From VAXT01 sp963774625 (lineage in GTDB: Bacteria > Actinomycetota > Thermoleophilia > Gaiellales > Gaiellaceae), in contig CAVZFQ010000013.1 of assembly GCA_963774625.1 (NCBI GenBank), positions 62,001-126,000 of the forward strand: a stretch of 64,000 nt of DNA, read 5' to 3'. Each line of letters starts with the position of its first letter. Within the stretch, counting starts at the first letter, position 1. A model generated the notes under the pieces. The model searched no databases and was not told where the DNA came from. It saw only the letters and a list, made by a program, of their open reading frames with translations. Of the stretch, positions 24,026 through 32,144 are shown piece by piece. The translations under genes and the position numbers were made by a program.

Positions 24026-25234
24026 TTACGGGCCACCGGGGGCCTCGCTCCCGGTGGTCTTCGCGGTCGCGAGCGCCCGCGACAGCGGTGAGGGGAACCG
24101 CGGCAGCACGCGGGTCCCAGCGAGCCACTCGGTCAGGCGCGCCGCCTCACGCTCGAGCTCGCCCAGTCCCTCGGCGCCGACCTCCTCGAGCAATTGCAGG
24201 ACGACCTCGCCGCTGTCCGCCTGAGTCCAGCCGCCGACGATCCTCCCGCCCCACCACGCCGTGGGCCCTGCGTTGCCGCTCGTGTCGAACAACTGCGACT
24301 TGTACGGTCCGAGGTACCAGTCGCGTTCGAACCAGCCCATCGTGGTCGGGTCCAGCGGCGGCAGGAGCGCTGCCCAGGGCTCGACCGGATCGGTGCTCCC
24401 GACGTCGTCGGGCAGCAGGTATCCGACCTGTCCGTCGAGATCCACCTCAACGGCGTGGAGATTGGCCAGCGCGCTTCGCACGGCTCCGACGGTCGAGCCC
24501 AGCCACCATTTGATGTCGGCGGCCGTGCCGGGGCCGAAGACGCGCAGCCACTGCTCGACCAGTTTCGCCACGGCTTCGGCTTCTGGAAGCGGGGCGAGCT
24601 CCTCCCCCAGCCAGGACTTCATCGACGCCCAGCGCGGCCGGGAGCTGAACCACGCGCCGTTGTTCGAGGCGCGCACGACGTGCCCCGCGGCAGACAGCGT
24701 GGTCAACACCCGGGGACCAACCGGAAACCGCCCACCCCAGGACTTCCCTTCGCCGTAGGCGATCGACCCCTCGAGGACGGGGAGCTCATCTCGCAGTTCC
24801 GAGGAGGTGGCCTCCCGTCCATTGGACAGCGCCGCAAGCACCTGCTTCCAGGCCTCGGACAGCCAGCGCTCCCCGTTCTTCTGCAGGCCGGCCTTCTCGA
24901 CGTCGCGGATCAACCTGGGTCGTTCGGCCGCGGCGACGCGGTTGCTGGCCCCGGCCTGGGCAATGCTCATCGTCTCTCGCGGGAAAACGAACAGCGTGCG
25001 CCGCATCGCCAGGTGCTTGACCAGCGATCGCTCGACGTACAGCGAACGCTCCAGATCCGGCACCGTCATTCCGTCCACGCGCGCCCGCGCCGACAGGTAG
25101 ACGGTGGCGGGGTCGGTCCCGTGCAGGCAGACCATGCTCCTCGCCGCCTCGACGACGTCAGCGGCCCGGTGACCTGGCGCCAGGCGGTGTCGACGGGCCA
25201 GCCTGGCCCGGCGTTCCACCTCGTTGACTCTCAT
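24026..25234 (-). CDS. Winged-helix DNA-binding protein (HTH_42 / AlkX-AlkZ-like)
   Basis: 402 residues from ATG 25234, which overlaps the YCII stop (ATGA). Blocks typical of the HTH_42 family: VVEAARSMVCLHGTDPATVYL, LVKHLAMRRTLFVFPRE, AWFSSRPRWASMKSW, KLVEQWLRVFGPGTAADIKW, LLPPLDPTTMGWFERDWYLG and WWGGRIVGGW. The fold is three winged helices. Relatives AlkZ/YcaQ are DNA glycosylases for crosslinks; most actinobacterial members are untested. Glycosylase activity is possible but not proven. Confidence 0.85.
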   Translation of the reverse strand: MRVNEVERRARLARRHRLAPGHRAADVVEAARSMVCLHGTDPATVYLSARARVDGMTVPDLERSLYVERSLVKHLAMRRTLFVFPRETMSIAQAGASNRVAAAERPRLIRDVEKAGLQKNGERWLSEAWKQVLAALSNGREATSSELRDELPVLEGSIAYGEGKSWGGRFPVGPRVLTTLSAAGHVVRASNNGAWFSSRPRWASMKSWLGEELAPLPEAEAVAKLVEQWLRVFGPGTAADIKWWLGSTVGAVRSALANLHAVEVDLDGQVGYLLPDDVGSTDPVEPWAALLPPLDPTTMGWFERDWYLGPYKSQLFDTSGNAGPTAWWGGRIVGGWTQADSGEVVLQLLEEVGAEGLGELEREAARLTEWLAGTRVLPRFPSPLSRALATAKTTGSEAPGGP

Positions 25235-25518
25235 CGCCCGTCGAGCCGGATCGTCCACGGGTCGATCGTCTCGACCCGAAGATGCGTTTCGTGCCACGGA
25301 TCGGTGGCAAGCGTGGCCCGGATCGCATCCTCCGACTCGGCGTCGACGACCAGCACGACGCGATGGTCGTCGAGCGGCCCGCCCAGGACGACGAAGCCCG
25401 ACTCCACGAGCCCGTCCATGAACGACGCGTGCGCGAGCCAGTCGGATTGCTCCTCCATCGGGCGCGACTTGTCCCACTGGGGGCCGGAGTGCAGCTCCAG
25501 GACGAGGAACGTCGCCAA
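25231..25518 (-). CDS. YCII-related small protein
   Basis: 95 residues starting at TTG 25518: MATFLVLELHSGPQWDKSRP, EEQSDWLAHASFMDGLVESG, FVVLGGPLDDHRVVLVVDAE and the ILxSDPW-like ATLATDPWHETHLRVETIDP. This is the dimeric alpha/beta-barrel YCII fold, including the His of the family (DWLAHASFM). The stop overlaps the winged-helix gene, so they form an operon. Function unknown. Confidence 0.83.
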   Translation of the reverse strand: MATFLVLELHSGPQWDKSRPMEEQSDWLAHASFMDGLVESGFVVLGGPLDDHRVVLVVDAESEDAIRATLATDPWHETHLRVETIDPWTIRLDGR

Positions 25519-25575
25519 GCTGATGTTCTAGCAGCGCGGAGGAATCTCGCACTGCCGCTCCGCGTTGGGACCTGT

Positions 25576-26556
25576 ATGGCCGGTCCCGCGCGCTGGAAGC
25601 TCCTCACCGCTCTCTGGACCATCTACCTCGTCTGGGGCTCGACCTACTTCGCGATCAAAATCTCGGTGCGGACGCTGCCCGCTTTCTTCTCGGCCGGGAC
25701 ACGCTTCCTGCTCGCAGGGGCGCTCCTCGCTTTGATAGTTGCGGTCAGAGGCCGCAGCCTGCGGGTCTCGCGCCGGGAGCTTCTCTCCTCGGCGCTCCTC
25801 GGGATCTCGCTGCTCGGCCTAGGAGTCGGCGTAGTGACACTCGCCGAGACGCGTATCGATTCGAGCACCGCCGCGATGATCGCCGGCACGGTGCCGCTGC
25901 AAGTGATCGCGCTCCGCACACTCGCGCGCGAGCGGGTCGCGCTCGCCACACGCCTCAGCGTCTTGGTCGGCCTGGCCGGCCTCGCGCTCGTCGTCCTCCC
26001 CGGCGGCGAGGGCTCGAGGAGTGCCGTCGGGCTCGCGCTCGCCGTCGGGGCGAGCATCTCGTGGTCGCTGGGCTCGTTCTTCGGGCAGCGGCTGCCGCTC
26101 CCGCGTGACGGCTTCGTCGCGACGACCTGGGAGATGCTGGGGGCCGGCGCCTTCCTGCTCGTTCTCGGCGTGGCCGGGGGCGAGCTCGGCACGATCGACC
26201 CGGCCGGGTTCAGCCTCGAATCGGTCGCGGCGTGGCTCTACCTCGCCGTCTTCGGCTCGCTGATCGCCTTTACCGCCTACGCCTGGTTGCTGCGGAACGC
26301 GCCGATCTCGAAGGTCGTCACGCATCAATACGTGAACCCACTCGTGGCGATCATCCTCGGCGCCGCGCTGCTGGACGAGCAGCTGTCACTTGCCACCGGG
26401 CTCGGTGCGGCACTGATCGTCGGCTCGGTCTTCGTCGCGGTGCGGACAGAGGGCGCTAGGCCCCCCGAGCCCGACGTCTTGCCCGCCGCTCCGCAACCCA
26501 TTCGAGAAGACGCTCCGTTCGAGAGGGATGCTCCGCGGCGGAGTGCCGCGCGATAG
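25576..26556 (+). CDS. EamA-family (DMT) exporter
   Basis: 326 residues, ten hydrophobic helices in two EamA halves: LLTALWTIYLVWGSTYFAIK starts the first, VGLALAVGASISWSLGSFFG the second, ending SLATGLGAALIVGSVFVAV. The VWGSTYFAIK and NPLVAIILGAALLDE motifs are typical of the RhaT/YdcZ-like group that exports amino acids and other metabolites. A polar tail of about 40 residues follows; its coding region overlaps the convergent gene by 101 nt. The tail may be non-functional extension. Confidence 0.9.
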   Translation: MAGPARWKLLTALWTIYLVWGSTYFAIKISVRTLPAFFSAGTRFLLAGALLALIVAVRGRSLRVSRRELLSSALLGISLLGLGVGVVTLAETRIDSSTAAMIAGTVPLQVIALRTLARERVALATRLSVLVGLAGLALVVLPGGEGSRSAVGLALAVGASISWSLGSFFGQRLPLPRDGFVATTWEMLGAGAFLLVLGVAGGELGTIDPAGFSLESVAAWLYLAVFGSLIAFTAYAWLLRNAPISKVVTHQYVNPLVAIILGAALLDEQLSLATGLGAALIVGSVFVAVRTEGARPPEPDVLPAAPQPIREDAPFERDAPRRSAAR

Positions 26557-27229
26557 CGCCTCGATAGGGGCCTCCGACCCGGCGGGCATAGGCAGCAAAG
26601 CCTTCGTCGCGCACCGGCTTCCAGTCTTCGCGATACGGCGCGACGATGTGCTCGCCGGAGACCTTCTGGGCCGCGCTGACAAACGCCAGCCCCACTCCGT
26701 ACGACACTTCGAGTAGCGAGCGGTTCTCATCCGCAGCAGTCCGACGAAGCGCAGCGTAGAGCCCCGCCAGCTCGTCGGCCGAGGGCAGAGAGTGAACCTG
26801 CGAGCGGAGCTCGGCCAGCGACGCCCGCATGCCCTTGAGCTCGAGCGGCGGAATGTCGATCAGGCGCGCCGTGCCGCCCGACGTGCGCTCGAGCACGCCG
26901 AGGAGCTCGTCCACCGAGCCCGCGTCGACGTCCTCAGCGATCACGCCCGCAACCTTCAGTTCCTGCTCGAGAGTCTTCAGGTACACGCGCGAGCCTCGCG
27001 TCAGGTCCGAGGCGGCCGCGAGCAGCCAGAGCGGCGAGAAGCCGAACGCGGCGATCGAGCCGAGCTCGACGACGTTGCCGGCGCCCTTTCGCTTGGCGAT
27101 CTCGACCGCCCCCACCTCCGGATCCTTGGTCGGCGAGCCCTCGACCCCGCCGACGAGCTCGATCGCCACTCGCAGGAGGTTCTTGGCCGTCGCCTCGTAC
27201 AGGCGCGAGCGTCGCACGAACCGGGGCAA
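26456..27229 (-). CDS. Conserved hypothetical protein with hydrophobic segment
   Basis: 257 residues from a TTG at 27229. The sequence contains GNVVELGSIAAFGFSPLWLLAAASDLT (one membrane-like segment around 55-75), a helical middle and a basic C-terminus (RLLEWVAERRARRRARGA). I recognise no family. The same frame is open further upstream to the TAG of the GST gene (27350) and that part reads like coding sequence (KKSRKRWPFYASLPERTVRG), but the only starts there are CTG codons. The true N-terminus may therefore lie near 27343. Overlaps the end of the EamA gene. Confidence 0.6.
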   Translation of the reverse strand: MPRFVRRSRLYEATAKNLLRVAIELVGGVEGSPTKDPEVGAVEIAKRKGAGNVVELGSIAAFGFSPLWLLAAASDLTRGSRVYLKTLEQELKVAGVIAEDVDAGSVDELLGVLERTSGGTARLIDIPPLELKGMRASLAELRSQVHSLPSADELAGLYAALRRTAADENRSLLEVSYGVGLAFVSAAQKVSGEHIVAPYREDWKPVRDEGFAAYARRVGGPYRGAIARHSAAEHPSRTERLLEWVAERRARRRARGA

Positions 27230-27349
27230 GGTGAGCTCGAAGGTCTCGTGCAGCGCCCCGCCGAGCCCGGCAGCGCCGCCGCGAACCGTGCGCTCAGGGA
27301 GCGAGGCGTAGAACGGCCATCGTTTGCGCGACTTCTTAGGCAGGGCCGT

Positions 27350-28033
27350 CTACGTCTTCACCGAGGCGACGTAGCCGCGCACATCCGCCACCGGCTCCGA
27401 GTAGGCGTCACCGAGAGCCTCCTCCATCGCCGTCATGTACTCCTCGGCCCAGGCCGGAAACTCGTAGTCGATCGCGCGCAGGAACTCGAGCGTCGCGGCC
27501 AGGCGAATGTCGGCGATCGACGGATGGTCGCCGCCGATGAACGGCTTCCCGGACATGAAGAACGTCTGGAAGACCTCGAGCGGCTCGGCGAGGGCGGCCT
27601 CGGCGTCCTTCTGCGCCTGCGCCTTCATGTCGTCGTCCGCGCCCGACGTTGCGACCTCGCCGGGATACTGCGGGAAGCCGAGCGCCGGATAGGTGGCACG
27701 CGTGAGCAGCGGATAGAACGTGCCGATCAAGTAGAACATCGCGTTGTCGACCATCGCCCGCTCGCCCGGGTCCGTCGGATAGAACTGGTCGAGGCCGTGC
27801 TTGTTGCAGAGGTACTGCATGATCGCGCAGCTCTCGCCCAGGTAGCCCTTCGGCAGGCCGTCCTCTTCGAGCATCGGCGTGAGGTGGGCCGGGTACTTCT
27901 CCAGGTATTCCGGCGTGGTCGTCTGGCCCCAGACGTCGACCTCTTCGAAGTCGAGCCCGGCGGCGCGGACGAAGATCCGAGTAGTCAGGTTGTTGACGCT
28001 GGGCTTCAGGATGTTGAGCGTGTTCGTGGCCAT
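27350..28033 (-). CDS. Glutathione S-transferase-fold protein
   Basis: 227 residues from ATG 28033 (GGAGG upstream). The thioredoxin-like half reads LNILKPSVNNLTTRIFVRAA, GLDFEEVDVWGQTTTPEYLE, LTPMLEEDGLPKGYLGESCAIMQY, where the ES-x-AI motif for the gamma-Glu of glutathione is kept. The helical half includes FIGGDHPSIADIRLAATLEF, the N-capping box. Actinobacteria usually lack glutathione, so the thiol partner or role is uncertain. Downstream of the PaaK-like gene (13-nt gap), likely the same operon. Confidence 0.85.
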   Translation of the reverse strand: MATNTLNILKPSVNNLTTRIFVRAAGLDFEEVDVWGQTTTPEYLEKYPAHLTPMLEEDGLPKGYLGESCAIMQYLCNKHGLDQFYPTDPGERAMVDNAMFYLIGTFYPLLTRATYPALGFPQYPGEVATSGADDDMKAQAQKDAEAALAEPLEVFQTFFMSGKPFIGGDHPSIADIRLAATLEFLRAIDYEFPAWAEEYMTAMEEALGDAYSEPVADVRGYVASVKT

Positions 28034-28046
28034 GTGAGCCTGCCTC

Positions 28047-29346
28047 CTAGTGTTCGACGAGCTTCGACTTGTATTCGCTCCGCCGCAGGCTGCCCCACGG
28101 CACGAGGTCGATCTGGGTCTGTACGACGAGTACGGTGCGCAATCTCTCACGGATCGCCTCGGCGAGCTGCGCGTCCGGTGCCGCATCCCGCGCCAGCTCG
28201 ACGCTCACGGGCAGCGGCGGCTCCTGTTTCACGCCCGCCGATTGCGGCTTGACCAGGATGTGGCCGCTGACGTCGGGAGTGAACGCGTTCACCACCTCGC
28301 GAACGGCCGAGGGGAAGACGTTGACCCCCCGGACGATCAGCATGTCGTCGGTTCGCCCGATGCACCGAACGCGCGGGCCGGTGCGGCCACATGGGCAAGG
28401 AGTCGTCCGGACCACGACGTGATCCCGCGTGCGGAACCGCAGGAGCGGCGCCGCGCGATGCTGAAGATGCGTCAAGACGAGCTCACCCTCAGCGGCATCG
28501 TCCAGCTCGACGGGCACAGCCGTCTCGGGCTCGATCAGCTCGACGTGGACGAAGCCGCGTGCGCCCAGGTGCATGCCGTCCTGCTCCTCGCACTCACCCC
28601 AGAGCGAGACGCCGATGTCGCCGATGCCCATCGCCTCGGTAACCCTGGCGCCCCAGCCCTCTTCGAGCCTGGCCCTAAAGGCCGGTTCGCCACCGCCGGG
28701 CTCGCCCGCCACGAGCACGCGCTCGACGCTCGATCCTGCGAGATCGAAGTCCCGCCCTGCCGCCCACTCGATCAGATGGGCCCCGTAGGAAGGCGTGAGC
28801 ACGACGGCCTCCGGCCGCAGCGACTCGACGGCCCCCAGCAGGCGCTCCGTGTTGCCGGTGCCGACCGGGATGTGACAGAGGCCGATGCGGTCGAAGGCGG
28901 CGAGCGCCGCGCCGGCCACGAAGGGCCCGGCGTTGTAGGTACTGACGATGCTCTGTCCGGCGGCGATGCCCGAGGCTGCGTAGCTGCGTGCCGACGCGGT
29001 GACCCAGTTGTCGAGATCGCCCGCCGTCAGCGGGATGTAGCTGGGCGCGCCGGTGGTTCCACTCGTCGAGTAGATCCGAACGATCTCGGAGGCCGGCGCG
29101 CAGAGGTGCGCGCCGATCGGGCTCTCGGGCGTGCACGTCGCCCTGATCTCGTCCTTCTCCGTGAGGGGCAGCTGCGCAATGTCCGCGAGGCCGCCTGCGG
29201 TCGAGCGCCGAGCCGAATCCGGCCTCGGTCAGTTTCTCGCGATAGAACGCCGAGCGGTCGAAGAGGTACTCGAGCTGCGTGCGGTAGGAAGCATCGTCGA
29301 CGGCCACCTGCTCGGCCCACGGACGGGCTTCGTCGTCGTAACTCAC
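28047..29346 (-). CDS. PaaK-like AMP-forming acyl-CoA ligase, frameshifted
   Basis: The first 47 codons (from GTG 29346: YRTQLEYLFDRSAFYREKLT) fit the N-terminus of phenylacetate-CoA ligases. At about 29200-29225 the frame shifts by +1; the continuing frame reads LPLTEKDEIRATCTPESPIG, YSTSGTTGAPSYIPLT (AMP-binding loop), EAMGIGDIGVSLWGECEE, RFRTRDHV, GRTDDMLIVRGVNVFPSAV and ends at 28047. Together about 430 residues, the usual PaaK length. All catalytic motifs survive, so an indel error is likelier than a pseudogene. The start overlaps the stop of the citryl-CoA-lyase-like gene (GTGA). The acid activated is unknown. Confidence 0.85.
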
Positions 29347-30122
29347 CCGTCGCTCGGCTCTCGCTCGTACGTGATTGCCTCCTCTGCCCTCCCCGCCATC
29401 AGCAAGCCGACAGGGCTCTGTTGCTCCTCGGCCAGATGCGCGAGCAGGCCGGCGGTGCGGGCAAGCAGCGGAATGGCCTTCACGGTGGCGGACGAGAAGC
29501 CCAGGTCGAGGAGCACTGCCGCGCTGGGCATGGCGACGTTCATCGTCAGCGGCTTGCCCCAGGCCCTGGCGACCGCATCGCGCAGGTGACGCGCGAGCAG
29601 GACGTGGGGCCCGCTGACCCCGCGGGCATCCGCCAGCTCGAGGATGCGCTCGGCGCGCGGATCGAGCGGTCGGTGGACCGGATGGCCGAATCCCGGCGCC
29701 TTGTCGCCCGAAGCGTGGATCTCACTCGCCAGCTCGTCGGCGACCGTGGCGGGGTCGCCACCGGCTAGCACCTGCTCCTGGGCCGCCTCGAGCAGCCGCG
29801 CGCACGACTCGGACGTGCCGAGAATGACGGGGCCGGCGCCGAGGATCCCCGCCGCGACCGCGCCCTGCAGCGATCCGGGGTCGGCGGCGAGCGTCATGCG
29901 CGCTGCGACGTTGGTCGGCATCATCCCGTGCTCGGCGATGGCGACCAGGAGCAGATCGAGGAAGTAGCGCTGGTCCTCGGTCGGCTCGTCGCCGGTGAGC
30001 AGCAGATGGAAGTACTCGGTGAACGTCAACCGGCCCATCAGGTCGCCGGCGAGGTCGCGTCCCCGCACCTCGACCCTGTCGGGATACGCCTGGCAGATAT
30101 GGCTGACAGAGCCTGAATCCAC
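29343..30122 (-). CDS. Citrate synthase-fold protein, citryl-CoA lyase-like
   Basis: 259 residues from GTG 30122, chosen because a TACGCT box lies 8 nt upstream and because upstream sequence is non-conserved. Blocks: GRLTFTEYFHLLLTGDEPTE, AARMTLAADPGSLQGAVAAG, APGFGHPVHRPLDPRAERIL (second catalytic His), LTMNVAMPSAAVLLDLGFSS, PLLARTAGLLAHLAEE. The short length and GFGHPVHxPxDPR fit the citryl-CoA lyase group rather than citrate synthase. The region that carries the catalytic Asp in relatives (NVDxA) reads NVAMP here. Coupled to the PaaK-like ligase. Confidence 0.8.
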   Translation of the reverse strand: MDSGSVSHICQAYPDRVEVRGRDLAGDLMGRLTFTEYFHLLLTGDEPTEDQRYFLDLLLVAIAEHGMMPTNVAARMTLAADPGSLQGAVAAGILGAGPVILGTSESCARLLEAAQEQVLAGGDPATVADELASEIHASGDKAPGFGHPVHRPLDPRAERILELADARGVSGPHVLLARHLRDAVARAWGKPLTMNVAMPSAAVLLDLGFSSATVKAIPLLARTAGLLAHLAEEQQSPVGLLMAGRAEEAITYEREPSDG

Positions 30123-30130
30123 GCTGCTCA

Positions 30131-30136
30131 AGCGTA
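30131..30136 (-). promoter_or_regulatory. Candidate -10 box of the lyase-ligase operon
   Basis: TACGCT, 8 nt before GTG 30122, no Shine-Dalgarno sequence; supports a (nearly) leaderless transcript. Confidence 0.45.
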
Positions 30137-30142
30137 ATTGGA

Positions 30143-30175
30143 AGCGGCGCCGAGCACAGAGCGCCCGGCGCCGCT
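30143..30175 (-). terminator. Terminator-like hairpin after the 30191 gene
   Basis: AGCGGCGCCG (30143-30152) pairs with CGGCGCCGCT (30166-30175): a perfect 10-bp stem with a 13-nt loop, 16 nt behind the stop of the exported protein. Weak T tract (TTCC). It would separate that gene from the next operon. Confidence 0.55.
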
Positions 30176-30190
30176 CCAGTCGCAATCCGG

Positions 30191-30697
30191 CTAGCGCACG
30201 ATCGCGCAGAGCGCGTACGTCGTCAGCATCCAGGCAGCTGCGACAGCGTCGCCCTCCCTCGCCAGCGCCGTCCATTGAGTAACGCTGGACGGGTAGGACT
30301 CGACAACTGTGAGATCGGCCGCGGTCACACCGGCCCCGGTGGCCCTGGCCCCGCCCGCGACCACCCTCTTGCCGGCCGGGCAGCTGACCGTTGCCGTCTT
30401 GGGGCTCGAGGAATCCGAGGCGGTCGCAAGCGTGACGATCTCGAGCCCGCTGACCCCGGGTGGGCCTGCCGGCCCGACTCCGATGACGGACGCGGGGAAC
30501 TTCCGGTTTCGCCCCAGGGGGAACAGGTAGCCGGCTCTCGCCCGCCTCGAGGCGTGGATGCCGTCGACCCTGTGGCTGTTGTTGGCGAAGCTCGCTCTCG
30601 GCAGCGCGTCACGCGCGGCCTCTCCCAACCCGGTGAAGCCGGTCACGGCGACAACGAGCGCGACGAGCGAAAAGACAAGGGGTAGACGTCCCCTCAT
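30191..30697 (-). CDS. Exported protein with mini-collagen motif
   Basis: 168 residues. Signal peptide MRGRLPLVFSLVALVVAVTG, then a basic linker (HASRRARAGYLFPLGRNRKF), VGPAGPPGVSG (three collagen triplets) and a beta domain with two cysteines (TVSCPAGKRVVAGGARATG, YALCAIVR). The C-terminal block CPAGKRVVAGG matches the CPAGYQGVAGG block of the 22480 protein, so they are distant paralogues. Strong Shine-Dalgarno (AAAAGGAGG). Surface role inferred. Confidence 0.75.
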   Translation of the reverse strand: MRGRLPLVFSLVALVVAVTGFTGLGEAARDALPRASFANNSHRVDGIHASRRARAGYLFPLGRNRKFPASVIGVGPAGPPGVSGLEIVTLATASDSSSPKTATVSCPAGKRVVAGGARATGAGVTAADLTVVESYPSSVTQWTALAREGDAVAAAWMLTTYALCAIVR

Positions 30698-30758
30698 TTG
30701 GGCCTCCTTTTCAGAACTCTTCGATCACGCCGGCGACGATACGCGACGGGTCGGGCGT

Positions 30759-31352
30759 TTACGCCGCTATCGCCACCGGGAGGGTGTCCTGCTCGAGCCG
30801 CGCACGAAGGGCAGGCACCTCGTCGCGTGTCGCCGACAACACGCGGCGGTGCAGTTGGATCACAACCGCTCCGTCGCCCGACAAGCGCTCCTCGCAGGCA
30901 TAAAGCAACCGGCGGTACGGCTCCAGGCCGTCGCCCGAGGCGAAGACTGCCGCAGCGGGCTCGTCGGCCAGGTCCGGATAGCGAGCGGCGTCGGTCACCG
31001 GCAGGTAAGGCAGGTTGGCGACGACGAGGTCAATCTGATCCGGCACGGGCGCGAGCAGGTCGCCGTGGCATACCCGGATCCGTCCTTGGAGGCCGTGTCG
31101 GCGAACGTTGGCACGCGCAAGTGCGACAGCGCAACAGCTTGTATCCGTGGCCCAGACCTCTGCCCTGGGCGCTGCGGCGGCGAGTGCGATCGCGATCGCC
31201 CCGGAGCCCGTGCCAACGTCGACAACGCGCGCCGAACGGCCTGGAAGACGCTCGAGCGCGGTCGCGACGAGCTGCTCCGTCACCCGGCGCGGTGTCATCA
31301 CGCGACCGGGCGCGGTGTGCAGAGGAACCCCATGGAAACTGACGTGACCCAT
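30759..31352 (-). CDS. HemK-like N5-glutamine methyltransferase-fold protein
   Basis: 197 residues. VMTPRRVTEQLVATALE resembles the HemK entry helix; SAM site VVDVGTGSGAIAIALAAAAP; DLVVANLPYLPVTDAARYPD has NLPY in the place of the NPPY motif that holds the target amide. It lacks the N-terminal helical domain of PrmC (about 80 residues), so it is a stand-alone catalytic domain. Target protein or small molecule unknown. It is divergent from the reductase gene. Confidence 0.82.
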   Translation of the reverse strand: MGHVSFHGVPLHTAPGRVMTPRRVTEQLVATALERLPGRSARVVDVGTGSGAIAIALAAAAPRAEVWATDTSCCAVALARANVRRHGLQGRIRVCHGDLLAPVPDQIDLVVANLPYLPVTDAARYPDLADEPAAAVFASGDGLEPYRRLLYACEERLSGDGAVVIQLHRRVLSATRDEVPALRARLEQDTLPVAIAA

Positions 31353-31433
31353 GCCATGTTTGTGTCGCCTCCGGCCCGGGTCTTACGCGAGCGCCGGGTA
31401 AGAATCAGCACCGCGGGAACACCAACTAGCCGG

Positions 31434-32141
31434 ATGCAAGCTCGGATCAAAGACAAGCAGGATGTTGCGAAGGGCACGTCTTTCGTGACCTTCGACCTTC
31501 TCGGCGAAGCAGTCGAGTTCAAGCCCGGGCAGTACTTCTTCGTCACCGTTCCCGACATCGGGCACGAGGACGAGAGGGGCCTGCGGAGGCATTTCAGCGT
31601 CGTGACGTCCCCCAACGACAAGGTGCTCGGGCTCGCCACCAGGCTGAGGGACAGCGCCTTCAAACGAACCCTCCGCGAGTTACCCGTCGGCACAGAAGTG
31701 GAGGTCGAGCAGCCGAAGGGCAGCTTCGTTCTTCCGGATGACACCTCACGCCCACTCGTGTTCATCGCGGGCGGGATCGGGATCACCGTGTTTCGGAGCA
31801 TGCTCCGCTACATCCGCGACGAGGGGCTCCCCTATCGCGTGACGCTCATCTACTCGAACCGCGACCGCGACTCCACTGCGTTCCTCGACGAGCTCAGCGC
31901 GCTCGAGCAGGAGATCTCCGACTTCCGGCTCATCCTCACCATGACCCAGGATCCGGGCTGGGACGGGGAGACCCGAAAGGTGGGTGTCCAATTCGTCAAG
32001 GACTACCTAGGGGAAGACTTCGACCAGTACGTGTTCATGATCGCCGGACCGCCCGCGATGGCGGAGGGAGTCGAGAAGACGCTCGAAGAGGCGGACGTGC
32101 AGGAAGACAACGTGTTTGCCGAGCACTACAGCGGCTACTAG
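31434..32141 (+). CDS. Ferredoxin-NADP reductase-like FAD oxidoreductase
   Basis: 235 residues from ATG 31434, where homology as I remember it begins (MQARIKDKQDVAKGTSFVTF); an ATG at 31332 with AGAGGA upstream would add 34 non-conserved residues and overlap the divergent gene. FAD motif RRHFSVVTSP, then PKGSFVLPDD, NAD(P) motif VFIAGGIGITVFRSML, and the C-terminal VFMIAGPPAMAEGVEKTLEE. No iron-sulfur cysteines. It moves electrons between NAD(P)H and a carrier. Converges on the peroxiredoxin gene with 3 nt between stops. Confidence 0.87.
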   Translation: MQARIKDKQDVAKGTSFVTFDLLGEAVEFKPGQYFFVTVPDIGHEDERGLRRHFSVVTSPNDKVLGLATRLRDSAFKRTLRELPVGTEVEVEQPKGSFVLPDDTSRPLVFIAGGIGITVFRSMLRYIRDEGLPYRVTLIYSNRDRDSTAFLDELSALEQEISDFRLILTMTQDPGWDGETRKVGVQFVKDYLGEDFDQYVFMIAGPPAMAEGVEKTLEEADVQEDNVFAEHYSGY

Positions 32142-32144
32142 CGG

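Noticed and set aside
24033..24057. CCACCGGG...CCCGGTGG inverted repeat as terminator
   Set aside because: It lies within the last codons of the winged-helix gene; no T tract on either strand.
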